A program made the position numbers and the translations under genes. A DNA stretch of 64,000 bases from Eremophila alpestris peregrina (lineage: Eukaryota; Chordata; Aves; Passeriformes; Alaudidae), in NCBI GenBank assembly GCA_009792885.1, contig WMCF01000089.1, forward strand, positions 10,239 through 74,238, in the 5' to 3' direction. Positions 47,655 to 58,800 of this stretch are shown here, piece by piece. The notes below the pieces were generated by a model that saw nothing but the letters and a program-made list of their open reading frames with translations, was not told the DNA's origin and did not search any database. Numbering within the stretch: position 1 is the stretch's first letter; every line of letters starts with the position of its first letter.

Positions 47655-50600
47655 TCATTTTGCTCCTGCCTGCAGAGACTTCCTTTCATTAGCTGCTTTT
47701 TGCTTTTGCTGCATGATTTCAGAGTCCCTGTAAAGAAAAAACAGTTAGATATCAGATACTGGCTCACAATTTTTCTAAGCAGAGTTCCCTGCCTTTATTA
47801 ACCCCCATCTGAAGAAGGAAAGAAGATCAGTATAAAATTTTTCAGTTAGCCACAGTGTTTTTATTACCCTGGTAGTAAAGTTTTTCAGTGCATGCATTAC
47901 TCCATGAGGCAGACAATTTACTTGATTAGTAGACCGCATATAATTATTTCAGTTTTAGAAGTAAAGGACATAATGGATCTAACATCTTTAAGAAAGTACT
48001 ACACAATCTTTTCATGTTTGCAGTAGCCAAAAAGCTGCTAAAAAATTAAAAAGCTTTACAGGACTTAATAAATCTGTTAAACAGCAGATACAGCAAAATT
48101 TCACCCACAGTTTATGCTCTGGCAAGTGACTTAGCCAATGAATAAAAACGAAGTATTCAAATGCTGTGTCAGCTAAGACACTGGATTCTTTCTGAACTGT
48201 CTCCCTCTCCATTTTATGCCTGAACATTTACTCAGCTCTACTAGATCTTACCTCTGTTTCCTCTGAGAAGCAGACAAGCTATCTTCTTTCCTTTTGCCTT
48301 TGTGGATCTCCTGAGTTTTCTTCAGGTTCTTCTGGCGGGCAAGTTCACGCTGGTTCCCACCTGTAGTACAATAATACACAGTTACAGATAATATACAGTT
48401 AAACAAGTACTACCACTTGTTTTTTTTCCACACAGTCTACCTATGAAAAGGTTTGTTATAAAGGCAGTACAGTTTGGCACAATGTATAGAGCTGGCATGG
48501 TCATATCTTCTATCTCAGTGTCCTCTCCCAGTGTACAACAGGAGAAATTAAAGGCTCACAGTTGTTACTGTGAGATACAATTCTATACATTGTGTTCAAG
48601 GGATTACCAAAATTCTAATATTTCTTACGGAAACAAAATGTAGTTTGCCATAAAAGACTCAAGGAGCACCATCACACCAGTAGGCTGGACAAAATCATGT
48701 CAGTAACTCATCCAAAGAAGAGTCATCCACTCTCAAACAGATTCCAGCATTCAATATAGCTTATGAATTAATTTTAGACGGAAAGAACAGTATTGAAATT
48801 GGTTACACTCAAATACTATTTTTACAAATACTAAAAAATATTTTTTTAATTTGAAATCAAGGGGAGAACTTAAGCCTCGGCCTTAGCAACTGGGTGGCAT
48901 TACTTCCAAAAAAAGAGAGAAGAGTAACATTACTTCTATTTGTACATAAAGTCACAAACCCACATCACTGTCAGTAGAGAGGACACTTCTTCAGGGAACA
49001 GACAGCTTTCCCCACAACTACCAACACAACTAACTGCCAATGAGTCAAGATTTTAAAGAGTTAAGATTTTAGCTAAGGGTTAGGAACAATTTCTAATGAT
49101 CAGGATGCAAGCTGAAAAAACAGAAGAAAACTTAATGATTATTAGATGCTTAGGCTAGAGCTAAATTATGCATTGCTTGTTATTATGTGCTTGTTTTAGT
49201 TTTCTTTATAGAAGGAAAAGGAACAGATGGATTTTCAAGATGGCAAATTGAAATTAAGGGAACCATGACCAGCACCTGCACTCTGTGCTAATTATCCATG
49301 AAGCAGGGGCTATTGAGTTGTGCCAAGAGGTCACAGAGGCCCACCAGCAGCAAGAAGGTAGAAAGGTCATTGTGATGAAAATATTCCTGGCTTCATCCTT
49401 CATGACCACTGACCCAATACAACGGAAGAACTACGCACACATGAAGGACTAATGGCCTAATTTGAAATACAAAGCAGACGATGGGAGGTGCTGGGGTTAC
49501 GCACATGTATTGTATGCAAGACTTTGAAATAGAGGGCAAAGAACCTTGTACTGTGTAGGCACGACTTTAGGGGAGTACCCCTGTGCAACCCGACGTTGCA
49601 ATAAACATATCACTTTCTAACTTTTAACTAGTTCGAGGGTCTTTGTCCATGAATTTATCGGTTTTTAACGTATCACAAACAAGGTAGGAACGCAATCTCT
49701 TTGATCACACAAAGTTCCTGAGGGCACAATCATTGAAACTATCGACTCTCCACCTAAATACTCAGGGTCTTCCAGGCAATGGCCACATACTGTAAATTCT
49801 TCTGCATTGGGTGGCAATCTCTCCTCAGTAGTCTCTTCCTTAGTTCTATTTTGCTCCACCTTGCCAGAGCTGGTTCACTGGCTTGGTACTACTTCTTGCT
49901 CAACTTCTTTTGGACTGACAGTGTTCAGATATGCTAGGCATAATAATTTGTACTGTTGAACTAACATGATCTCATTCTTTTATACTCAAAAATGACAATT
50001 CCATCTCTCCATAATCTCTGTTGCGTCTCTTTTCAATGTCTCTACAGTCTTAAGACTGCCTATGCCATCCTTCAGTCTCAAAACCAGAGATCTCAATCTT
50101 CAGTGCCTGTAATTTCTGGTCTATGAAAGCATCTTATGAGCAGGTCACTTTTAAACAACAATCTGCTGGTATGATCCACCACTTTGTACTCACACGATTT
50201 CTGAGCAGACAAAGGTACCTGCCATGTCAGCAAGCTGATGAGCAATCCTGCAGGAGCAGGGGTTTGTGCAATCTTCACGACAGCTTATGGACTGCCTGCA
50301 CAGAAGCTCAAGTGAAAACAGCCCTGTATGACTGCTGCTTCCCAAGGGCTGCTCCCGTCTTGGAAAATATTTTTTGTCTGTGACAGGACATTAAGTACTA
50401 CATTTTGGAAAAGCTAAGAGAACTTTTACTCATCATCCTCATTAGCATCCTGTCCCTAAAGTCCATCTAGAAGAAGGGCAGCTGTTTGTTCAGAGACTGA
50501 AGCAAACCAGCTGTCTCTGGCAGTACTAGTGTTGATTAGAACTTAGTGACTCATGAGCAGATGACACATTCCAGGCCATAAATGGTTCCTGGGTTTTGTG

Positions 50601-52216
50601 GTGCTCAGGAGGTGAGAACGTTATATGACTGACTGGGCAGCAACAAAAGGGCTCTTCTACGGTGCTTTAACAAAAACAAACAAACAAAAAAAAAAAAAAC
50701 AAAACAAAAAAAAACCCGAAACAAACAAACAGATATCTTTTATCATGAAGAAAACAGAGAGGAAGTCAAAATAAATGCTAAAGCCAGAATTACCCTCCCC
50801 TCTACAACTGACGTACTTCCTTATGAGCAGTTACTCTCCACCCTTAACCTATGGTTCTTCCTTGTTTTCCGAGCAAACACTGAGCAGGGGTTCTGCAGAG
50901 TTTTTCCACACACACGGTAAGGCTTTAAATTTAGAAACAGAACTCAATTGTATCACTGAAAAGCAGCAGGCACAGCAAAGCAGAGACGGTAGAAAAGCTA
51001 AGCAATAGCTTAGCTATTACAGAATGCACACAAAGCATAGAGTACCAAACAACTGTCTGAAGAGAAACTTATTTTTACCATCAATGCTTCCAAGTAAACA
51101 TTGCCAAGGAATATTTGGGACCATTACTTCACCTGTGCTGACTAAGTATCCCTACCTTCAGAGGAACCACTTGTGTTTTTTAATAATAACCTAAATCTTC
51201 CATGAAATTGTCCCGAGAGAAGACAATTCAACTTCCTGAAGTTCAAGCATGAACTGCCCCAAAAAAGACCAGTACACTCTTTCTGCTTATACACTTTTAT
51301 ACATTCCTCCTCAAGCATCCCCATCCTGGCCTGCTTGTGCAGGACATACACCTTAAACAAACCTGTCCTTGCTCTTCCAGAAGAAGAATATCAACAAAAG
51401 TCCTAAATGTGCCTCTTTATTTTGTTCTGACTACAAACGGTTTACGTTCCAGGTCTTCAGCTGCACTTCAGCAGCAGTGTGCCTTCATAAATGTGTATAT
51501 TCGAGATAAACAGGAAAGCAAAGCCTCAAAACTGTGTGTTTTTTCGAGTGAACGTGAAAGCGCGACATCAGTTAAACATAAGGAGTTTCTGTACTGCCAA
51601 ACCTATCAGGCAGAAGGCACGGGAGCAGTCCCAGCAGTCAGGGGAGCCGGAGCATCCTGGGTCCGGTTCACACTTCTCCGCCATTTTAGAGCGGCTGTAC
51701 GAGCACGGCTGTTCGTCAGCACTCAACGCGCTGATGAGTTCTCTGACCCTTTCAACAACAGCCTCAACAACCACAAGTTGAGCAGCATAGCATTCAATGT
51801 TCAGCACTGGTATAAAAGTCCTTTATTTTCAGTCTGGGCGGCAGCCGGGACTGAAATGGAATATTGTTTCAGCCCATCATCACCTTAATTTCTCCCCGCG
51901 GTACCGCCACCACTGATACGCCAGAAGGAGGAGTAGGATGTTTTCGCCTCCAGCTTCGGACAGCTGTAGGACGTGGGAAAAGCCTCCTCCGCACGCACTC
52001 ACCACCGGCTGGTGGGACGCCAAGTCCGCGAAGAGCCAGAGGCGGCAGCGGCCTCGTACAGCGGCCGACTCTCGGACTGCGGCCCGGGCATGACCCCCGA
52101 GCCGTGCTATCCTCGGTTTCGCGCCCATGCCTGGAACCGACCAAGCCGGAACAATTCCCACCGTCCATTTCGCTACTCGACAGGCCCCAAGCAGCCCCCC
52201 GGTACTCACGGGTCAT
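47655..52216 (-). CDS. SERF1: small EDRK-rich factor 1 (SERF1)
   Basis: Very small, basic, disordered protein; SERF family members are known to promote amyloid formation, and the normal role is unclear. Coding exons, in transcript order: 52210-52216 (only ATGACCC), 48252-48360, 47655-47727. GT-AG introns and phases give 62 aa, the usual family length. The protein reads MTRGNQRELARQKNLKK, then KGKRKEDSLSASQRKQRDSEIMQQKQKAANERKS and ends AGAK. The ATG is chosen because it gives the family start MTRGNQ with correct phase. Intron 1 (3.85 kb) holds an ERV LTR and a small GC-rich patch. It lies upstream of SMN on the same strand, as SERF1A does in human, and head-to-head with BDP1. SERF2 is excluded by context only. 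Confidence 0.93.
48361..49149. other. SERF1 intron 1, proximal part
   Basis: AT-rich intronic DNA with no recognisable repeat or exon. Confidence 0.5.
49150..49680 (+). mobile_element. ERV LTR in SERF1 intron 1 (antisense)
   Basis: Plus orientation. The R/U5 part is clear: 'ttaggggagtacccctgtgcaacccg' (small hairpin), a poly(A) signal AATAAA at 49600-49605, and an end like 'gagggtctttgtccatgaatttatcggtttttaacg'. This resembles avian class II (ERVK-like) LTRs. The 5' limit is uncertain. No viral gene is attached that I can recognise, so it is probably a solo LTR. Confidence 0.6.
49681..51560. other. SERF1 intron 1, middle part
   Basis: No exon or named repeat. An A-rich tract with interspersed C's lies at 50669-50731. 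The 49665-49859 minus-strand frame directly after the LTR is probably repeat-derived or chance. Confidence 0.45.
51561..51810 (-). other. GC-rich patch with YY1-like site and 79-codon ORF
   Basis: On the minus strand, within SERF1 intron 1, an open frame (51568-51807) contains AAAATGGCGGAGAAG (plus coordinates about 51674-51688). This is a YY1-like motif and a possible start codon giving MAEKCEPDPGCSG. CpG content is locally raised. It could be an alternative promoter/first exon or an inserted fragment. No family was recognised. Confidence 0.35.
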
Positions 52217-52856
52217 GGCGAGACGCTCAGGCCGCGCAGCACCGCTATCGCCACCGCCGCCGACCTGCCCAGCAGCCGCCCGCCGCGCACCCGCCGCGCA
52301 CCCGCCGCCGGAGCCGTGTGAAGCGCCGCCCGCCGCCGCTGCCCCTTATGCCGCCTCGCTGGTCGCTGATGTCACGGCGCAGAGCGGACCCGGCCCAATC
52401 AGCGGGACGCGCTGCGCTGCATGCCGCCCCGTGGGCGGAAACCCTGCGCGCTTCGTGCGGCGCGTCTGCCCGGGCCCGGGAGAGAGGGAGAGCTGTGGGG
52501 GGTTTGGTGTAACAGCCTGGGCTCGGGGGCAATGGGGGTGCCCGGAGAGCTGCTGAGAGCCGGCTGAACCGAGGGGTGCGCGGCTGAGAAGCTGCTGGGG
52601 CGTTGCAGGCGGCTACGGCATATAATTATTGGTTGTCCTTTACAGGTTCCCCCTTCGTGCCCCTCCTTTCCCGGTCGGCGCACGCTGATGACGTGGCGGA
52701 GCGCGCCGCCGGGGCGGCACGCCGTGAGCCGGCCGGGCTGGCGGCGTCACCGGGCCGCCGCCGCACGCTGCTGACGCCGCCGAGCTCCCGGGCGGGGGCG
52801 GGGGCGCGCGCGTCTCCTGGTAGCCCCCGGCTCGCGCCTGTCCCGGCGCCACCGCC
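52217..52856. promoter_or_regulatory. divergent SERF1/BDP1 CpG-island promoter
   Basis: 640 bp separates the two divergent start codons, and the whole interval is CpG-dense. Visible candidate sites: CCAAT at 52395-52399, a CRE-like TGATGTCA at 52367-52374, and TGACGTGG (CRE/UPR-like) at 52689-52696. There is no TATA box. Two closely spaced divergent genes in one CpG island imply a bidirectional promoter. Start sites are not resolved. Confidence 0.7.
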
Positions 52857-55800
52857 ATGTTCCGGCGGGCCCGTCTCACCGTGCGACCCAATGTGCGGCC
52901 CCCGGGCAGGGCCGCCGCCACCACCGGCTCTGGCGGGGTGGACGCGGAGCCGTCGGAACCCCCAAGTTCGGATACCCCCGCGGCGGACAGGGCAGGAACC
53001 GCGGCGGGATCGGCGGACACGCGGCACGCAGAGAGGTGAGTCCCGCCGAGCTCGCGTGGCAGGGCAGTGTCGGACCGCCGGCGGCAACTGGGCCGCGGAT
53101 CCCCGGGAGCGGGACGGACATGTGCCGGGCGGGACCCGGAGGAGCCCGGGAGGTAGTGGTGGCTCTCTGTAGCGCTGGTTGTCGCGGCCTGTCGCCGTCT
53201 GGTTATCAGTGACTGCGGGCTGGGTCGTCCTGAAGACCTCTTGAAAGACGCGTGCGGTCGGTGCCCGGTGACTGCGCGTCCGGGGTTGTCAGACAAGGAC
53301 TTCTGGGTGTTCGACGCGTTCGCAGCCAAAGCTGAACCCGCGTTTCTTCACTGCGGTTGTGCAGCTTGGGATGACATTGGAATGGGTTGCTCAGGGAGGT
53401 GGTGGAGTCGCCATCCTTGTAGCTGTTTAGAGAAAGACTGGACATGGCATTTAGTGCCATGGCCTGGTTGACAAGGTGGTGTTGGGTTGTAGGTTGGACT
53501 CGACGATCTCGGGGTGTTTTCCATCCAAATTGATTCTGTGATTCTGTAAGCTATGACTGCAGAGGAGTGGCCCAGTGTGCTCTGACATTCTGGCTCTGCA
53601 GCAGCCAGGAGCCCTGGTTTGCTGTGTGCAGCAATTCTTTGTGGTCTGTAATCAGATGAGCTTGATTTTGCATTCCTAGAGGAATTTCTCTTTTGTATTC
53701 ATTTCTTCGTGCATTGGCAAGAGAGGATTTCCTGTCTTTTTACAGGTTTTTTTTGCTTATTTTCGTTTTTAAGTGCTTATTGTTGTGATGGAAGCACATG
53801 GTAAAGTTGGCTTTAGGACTGGTCCTCCCTGAGGAGCTCCCTGTTTTGAGTTAAGCCTGGCTGGTTGCTTAACCCCATACAGTTTATTGCTTGCTTCCTC
53901 TCACACCTGTGCCCCTCCCAGCCTCGTGGGATGGGCAGAAAATCAAAATGGCCAAAGTGGAAGAAGAGGTGTGTCAAGATAAGACAGTTAATAGATAAAG
54001 AAATAGCTGTGTGCATAAGCAAAGCAGAATTGGTAATTCATTCACCACTACCCGCGAGTGTTTTACTGTCTCCAGGAAAGAAGGGATCCATCCTTCATAG
54101 CAGTTGGGAAGACAAACGCCATAAGTCCAAATGTCCTCCTTTCTTTCTTTCTTCTTCCCCCAGCTTTTATTGAGCAGCATGATGCCAGATGGAGTGGGAT
54201 ATCCCTCCAGTCACTGAAGATCAGTGTCCTGGCTGCATCCCCTCCCTGCTTCTTGCCCTTCCCCAGTGTAGTCAGCCGTGGGGCAATGTGAGAAAAGACC
54301 CTGGTGCTGCATAATCATTGCTCAGCATTAGCTGAAAACATGGGTGTGCTGTCAGCACTGTTGTGTCACAAATCTGAAACAGCACCAAGTGAGCTTCTGT
54401 GAAGGAAGTTTATTGTGTCCCCACCAAAGGCAGTACAGATCAGTGTTTCAGGACATTACCTCAATCTGATAATTGTTCTCCAGAGCAACATTCATGCTTC
54501 TTTTGTACAGTTGGTTTTGAGTCTTTCATAAATACCACTATTCTTTTGGTTGAAGCTTGTCCCTTATGCCAGTATGATGAAACAGTGTTAGAGTCTTCTG
54601 TTTCAGTGGCTGGAAATTCAGATATCAGACTAGTTGGCATGACTTATCTTTAGGAAACCCATGCTGCCTGTTATTCAACTTGTATCTTAAATTTTTACTT
54701 GTTTTGCATTGTGCTTCAAGGATGTCATTCTTTCAAACTGTATTTATAAAAATTTTGTGTTACAGGGATCACCTTACTGGATCTTTTGCTACCTGATTTT
54801 TTTTTAAATGAAGAAATTTTTACTATTTTTCACTTAGGTGCTACTTTTGCTGTTTCAGCAGATTCGTTAAAGACTTTTGTGTTTAACAGGTGCACCATTG
54901 TAATATAGTTTTAAGCTTCCAAACTAGATATCAGTGTGACTCTGAAAGGCACTCTGATCTTTTCTCATGGCCTAAAAATTGGCCTTTGCCATCAAACCTT
55001 CTGACAGGGTAGCCCACCTACCTTTGGTAGCTGACCAAGGGAAGCCAGTTCATGTAATCTGTTTTGATTTCAATAAAACTTTCGATACTGGCTCTCACAG
55101 TGTCCTTCCTTCTTGACAAAACATCCAGCACACAACTGGATGAACCCATCATGGTATGCGTGAGCAACTGGCTCATGGGTTGGGCACAAAGGGTTACAGT
55201 GAATGGGGTGATGTCAGACTGGTGACCTGTCACTGGTGGGGTAACACAGGGCTCCATCCTCAGCCCTGTGCTCTTCAACATCTTCATAAATGACCTGGAC
55301 ACAGCATTCAAAGGTATATTATGTAAGTTTGCGGGTGATACAAAATGGGAGGACCTGTTGACTCCCTCGAGGACAGGGAGGCCCTGCAGGGAGACCTCAA
55401 ATTAGGGGCTGGGCAAACATCAGGCTTATGAAGTTCAAAAAGGGAAAGTACCAGATTCTGCACCAGGGATTGGAGTGATCCTGGGTGTATGGACAAACTG
55501 AGTAACAAGAGGCTGGAGGAAAATGACCTGGGGGTCCTGATCAGTGGCAAATTGAATGTAAGTCAGCAGTGCCTGGCAGCCAGGAGGGCCAGCCCTGTCC
55601 TAGTGGGCATCAGGCACAGCATCACAGCTGGGCAAGGGAGCGGGTTGTCCTGCTCTGCTCTGCACTGGGACAATTTTGTGCTGCTCCTTGAATGCTGGGG
55701 GCAGTTTGGGTACTACAGTATAGGGCACTGAGCTGTTAGAGAGCATTCAAAAGGGGGCAACAAAGGTGTTGAAGGGCCTTCAGGTGCAGCCATATGAGGA

Positions 55801-58800
55801 GTGGCTGAGGTCACTTGGTGTGTTCAGCCTGGGGGAGACTGAGGGGAGACCTCACTGCAGTTACAACTACTTCATAAGTGGGAGTGGAGGGGCCAGACAC
55901 TGCTCTTCACTCACAGCTGCTCAAGTCTGTGTCTGTAGTATCAGTCACTTTATATTGTTTTGTCTTCTGTATTCTGAGTAAGTTTTGTTAACTATCAGGG
56001 AAGTGAAAATTTTATAAGTGTAAAAGAATTCTAATTTTTTAATACACTTTCTGTTACATTATATTTAGCTGTTCAGAAATGCAGTGTTGCACTCTGATTA
56101 AAAACACCACATAACACAGGTGTTACGGAAAAGGTGAATGAAGAATTACTTTCCATTGTCTCCTGCTGTAACAGTGTGTGTTGAGTGGAACTTGCAAGGA
56201 TCTCATTCAAAACATATAAATAGTCACCATGTAATAAGCCCTCCAAACTCTTTACCCAGGGGTGTTCTGGACTAAAAATGTGTATGAACTCAATGTTGTG
56301 GGACAAATGGATTCAGTCATTTAACAGAGGCTGCTAAATGCAAACACATCATCTGCAGCATTTGCCTGAATCACTGACAGTAGCTGGAGAGAATTTTGGG
56401 AAGTTTCACTGTGTGTTCATACTTTGTAAATACTTCTTGGAAAGCATTTTCTTCTGACGATTTTAAAATATGTGTAAGTGAACCGTGGGTGTGGTTGTCC
56501 TTACGTACAGAAACAAGGCATAATTCCAGCATAAAATTTAAAAACTCTCTTTATGACTCATTTATAATTATACTCCACTCTTATTATGAACAACAGCCAT
56601 GAAGCTGAATACTGGTGGAGTCAGCAGATTTAGGATGATCGTAATGTTGGCAATTTTACTTGCACTTTGAAAATTATTTCTGCAAGTTTTTCTGGAAGTC
56701 ACAGTTTATGTAACATCTACTTCCAAATGTGTAAGAGGAATGTTCACTTTTATTGTAATAAAAGTCATCAAACCACTGTTACATACAGCTTTGTTGAATT
56801 GTTTTTAGAATGTTGCCTATGTTATGTGGGTAATTTTTTATAAAGCTTTATGGTACTGGTATTTTCAGCTGAAAGGAGAGAGCCTTCCCAATGTGTTGGA
56901 ATGTGTTGGTGTTGCAAGCTTGTTGATCAGTGGTTCATTTTAGAAAATAATATACCAGTTCTTAGAGCTGATTATTTTATGAGGAAGTACCAGGTAGAGG
57001 TTGGTCCTAGCATGGCTTCTTGTGTATAACTGCTCTCCTGCTTATGCTGATAGTGTTTATACTGATTAGCCAATAAACACATCTTGAAAGTAAGAGTAGC
57101 AAATCTATCACTGTAAAGAACTTCAGAATACTCTCTTAACTTTTCCAGTGATGGCAAGGCAGATAATGCAAGTGACGCTGGGGAAGCTAGTAAACCTGCA
57201 GAGATGCTTACACAGAGAAGAAAGCGCATCTCCACCATGCCAAATCTTGTCAAACCCAGGACCGGACCATTGTCTGCTCAACGTTCTGCACCAAAACCGC
57301 AGAGGCGAGCATCACAGGCTTCTGATGTCAGTGCTTCACTTCAGAAGGATCCCTCCCCATCAGAAAAGGGTAATGTTGAAAGCTCTGTAAAGTCTCCCAT
57401 GCTTCCTGAGAAGAAAACACCTGTGCCACAAGTGCCACAGTTTTCACCACTAAAAAAATCTGTGAACAAAGAGCAAACTGTTGGTGTAGCTGCTCCAAAA
57501 AATGATGATGGCTTGCAGAAGAATGTACCCTCTCCTCTCAAGGAGAGACCAACACAGGAAAGACCTCGAACCCAGGAGGAAAAGCTACCTTCTCCTGAGA
57601 AAGTCAAACGAACATGTTCTGACCGTGAAAGGATCCTCAAAGCTCGGAAATTAAGAGAAATGCTTAAAGAAGAGCTGAAGAAAGAGCGGATGGTAAGGCC
57701 TCTGCATTGAGCTGTGCTTATCTGTGAAGGGCAAGACGTGTGACAAGGGGCAAGACATTTACTCTGCATACATTATCTCATTGCTGTAGTGTTTTCTGAT
57801 GATTGTTAGCTGCTTACTGCTAGTAGTCTGTCACATGTCATAACTCTCTATGTGTTTATTCTGTTTATAAGCAGTAGTAGCACTTTGTTGCCTAATAATA
57901 CAGATTTTAAAAGCAATTGCCTATCTTTTTATTTAATTAGATCACAAGTCTTTTTGACATGACACCTGGTTTCATTTTGTAGTCAACATTCCAATTTTGA
58001 AAGTTTCACAGTTTGTAATACAGCAGGGAAGTGTGCTGCAAGAAGCTTGGGTTTGGGATATCTCGTATTTCTCAAGTTGATCATTGTCAGAGTTCTGTAA
58101 TTTTGAATAACTTTTAAGCTATTTGTGCCAGGTATTGAATGTTTCTGAAAGGGTAAGTGGCTTAGGGGTCTATAATGCCCTATCTGAGAAAGGGACATTT
58201 TTAAGATCATTTTGCTTTGGCTCTTAGGAGAGGTATGTGAGTGCATGTGTGAACAACAAAATTCCATGAATGGGGTACTCTGTAAATCAAAAAAAGTAGA
58301 AATAATTTGTGAAATATAAAATACTTCTAGGGTAAATCTAAGTATTTGTTGTTTTCTTTTGTTTCATTTTGGTTTGTATGGAAGAAGTTGAAACACAGGC
58401 CTCCAGTAATCGAAGGGCGCTCACCACCAGATCGTTCTAAAATGACCATGAGAGACTTAATATACTATCTGCCAGAAAACAATCCTATGAAGTAAGTATG
58501 CCTTTTTTTCTCTCTCCTTAGATTAAATTATTTTTCAAACTCTGTAATACCTAAATATGGAGTATTAGCACACATACAGTATTGTTGCAATGGTAATAGA
58601 GACTTCTGGGCTAGCTTCAAGTTTTCATGTCTGCTTAATTCTAGTACAGAAGTGAGAATGGAGCTTAGTGCACTTTTTGAAATACACAAACGTGAATCTA
58701 TCCCTAGCATTGATTTGTCTCTGTAGAAATACAGAATAGTAGAATTTTATTTTTTTGGTTGTGGCTGTTGGGGATGTTATAATTGCCCACCAGATCCAAT

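Noticed and set aside
51864..53329. Several 90-230 codon frames on both strands
   Set aside because: They are chance frames in a CpG island with few stop codons; only SERF1 exon 1 and BDP1 exon 1 are supported.
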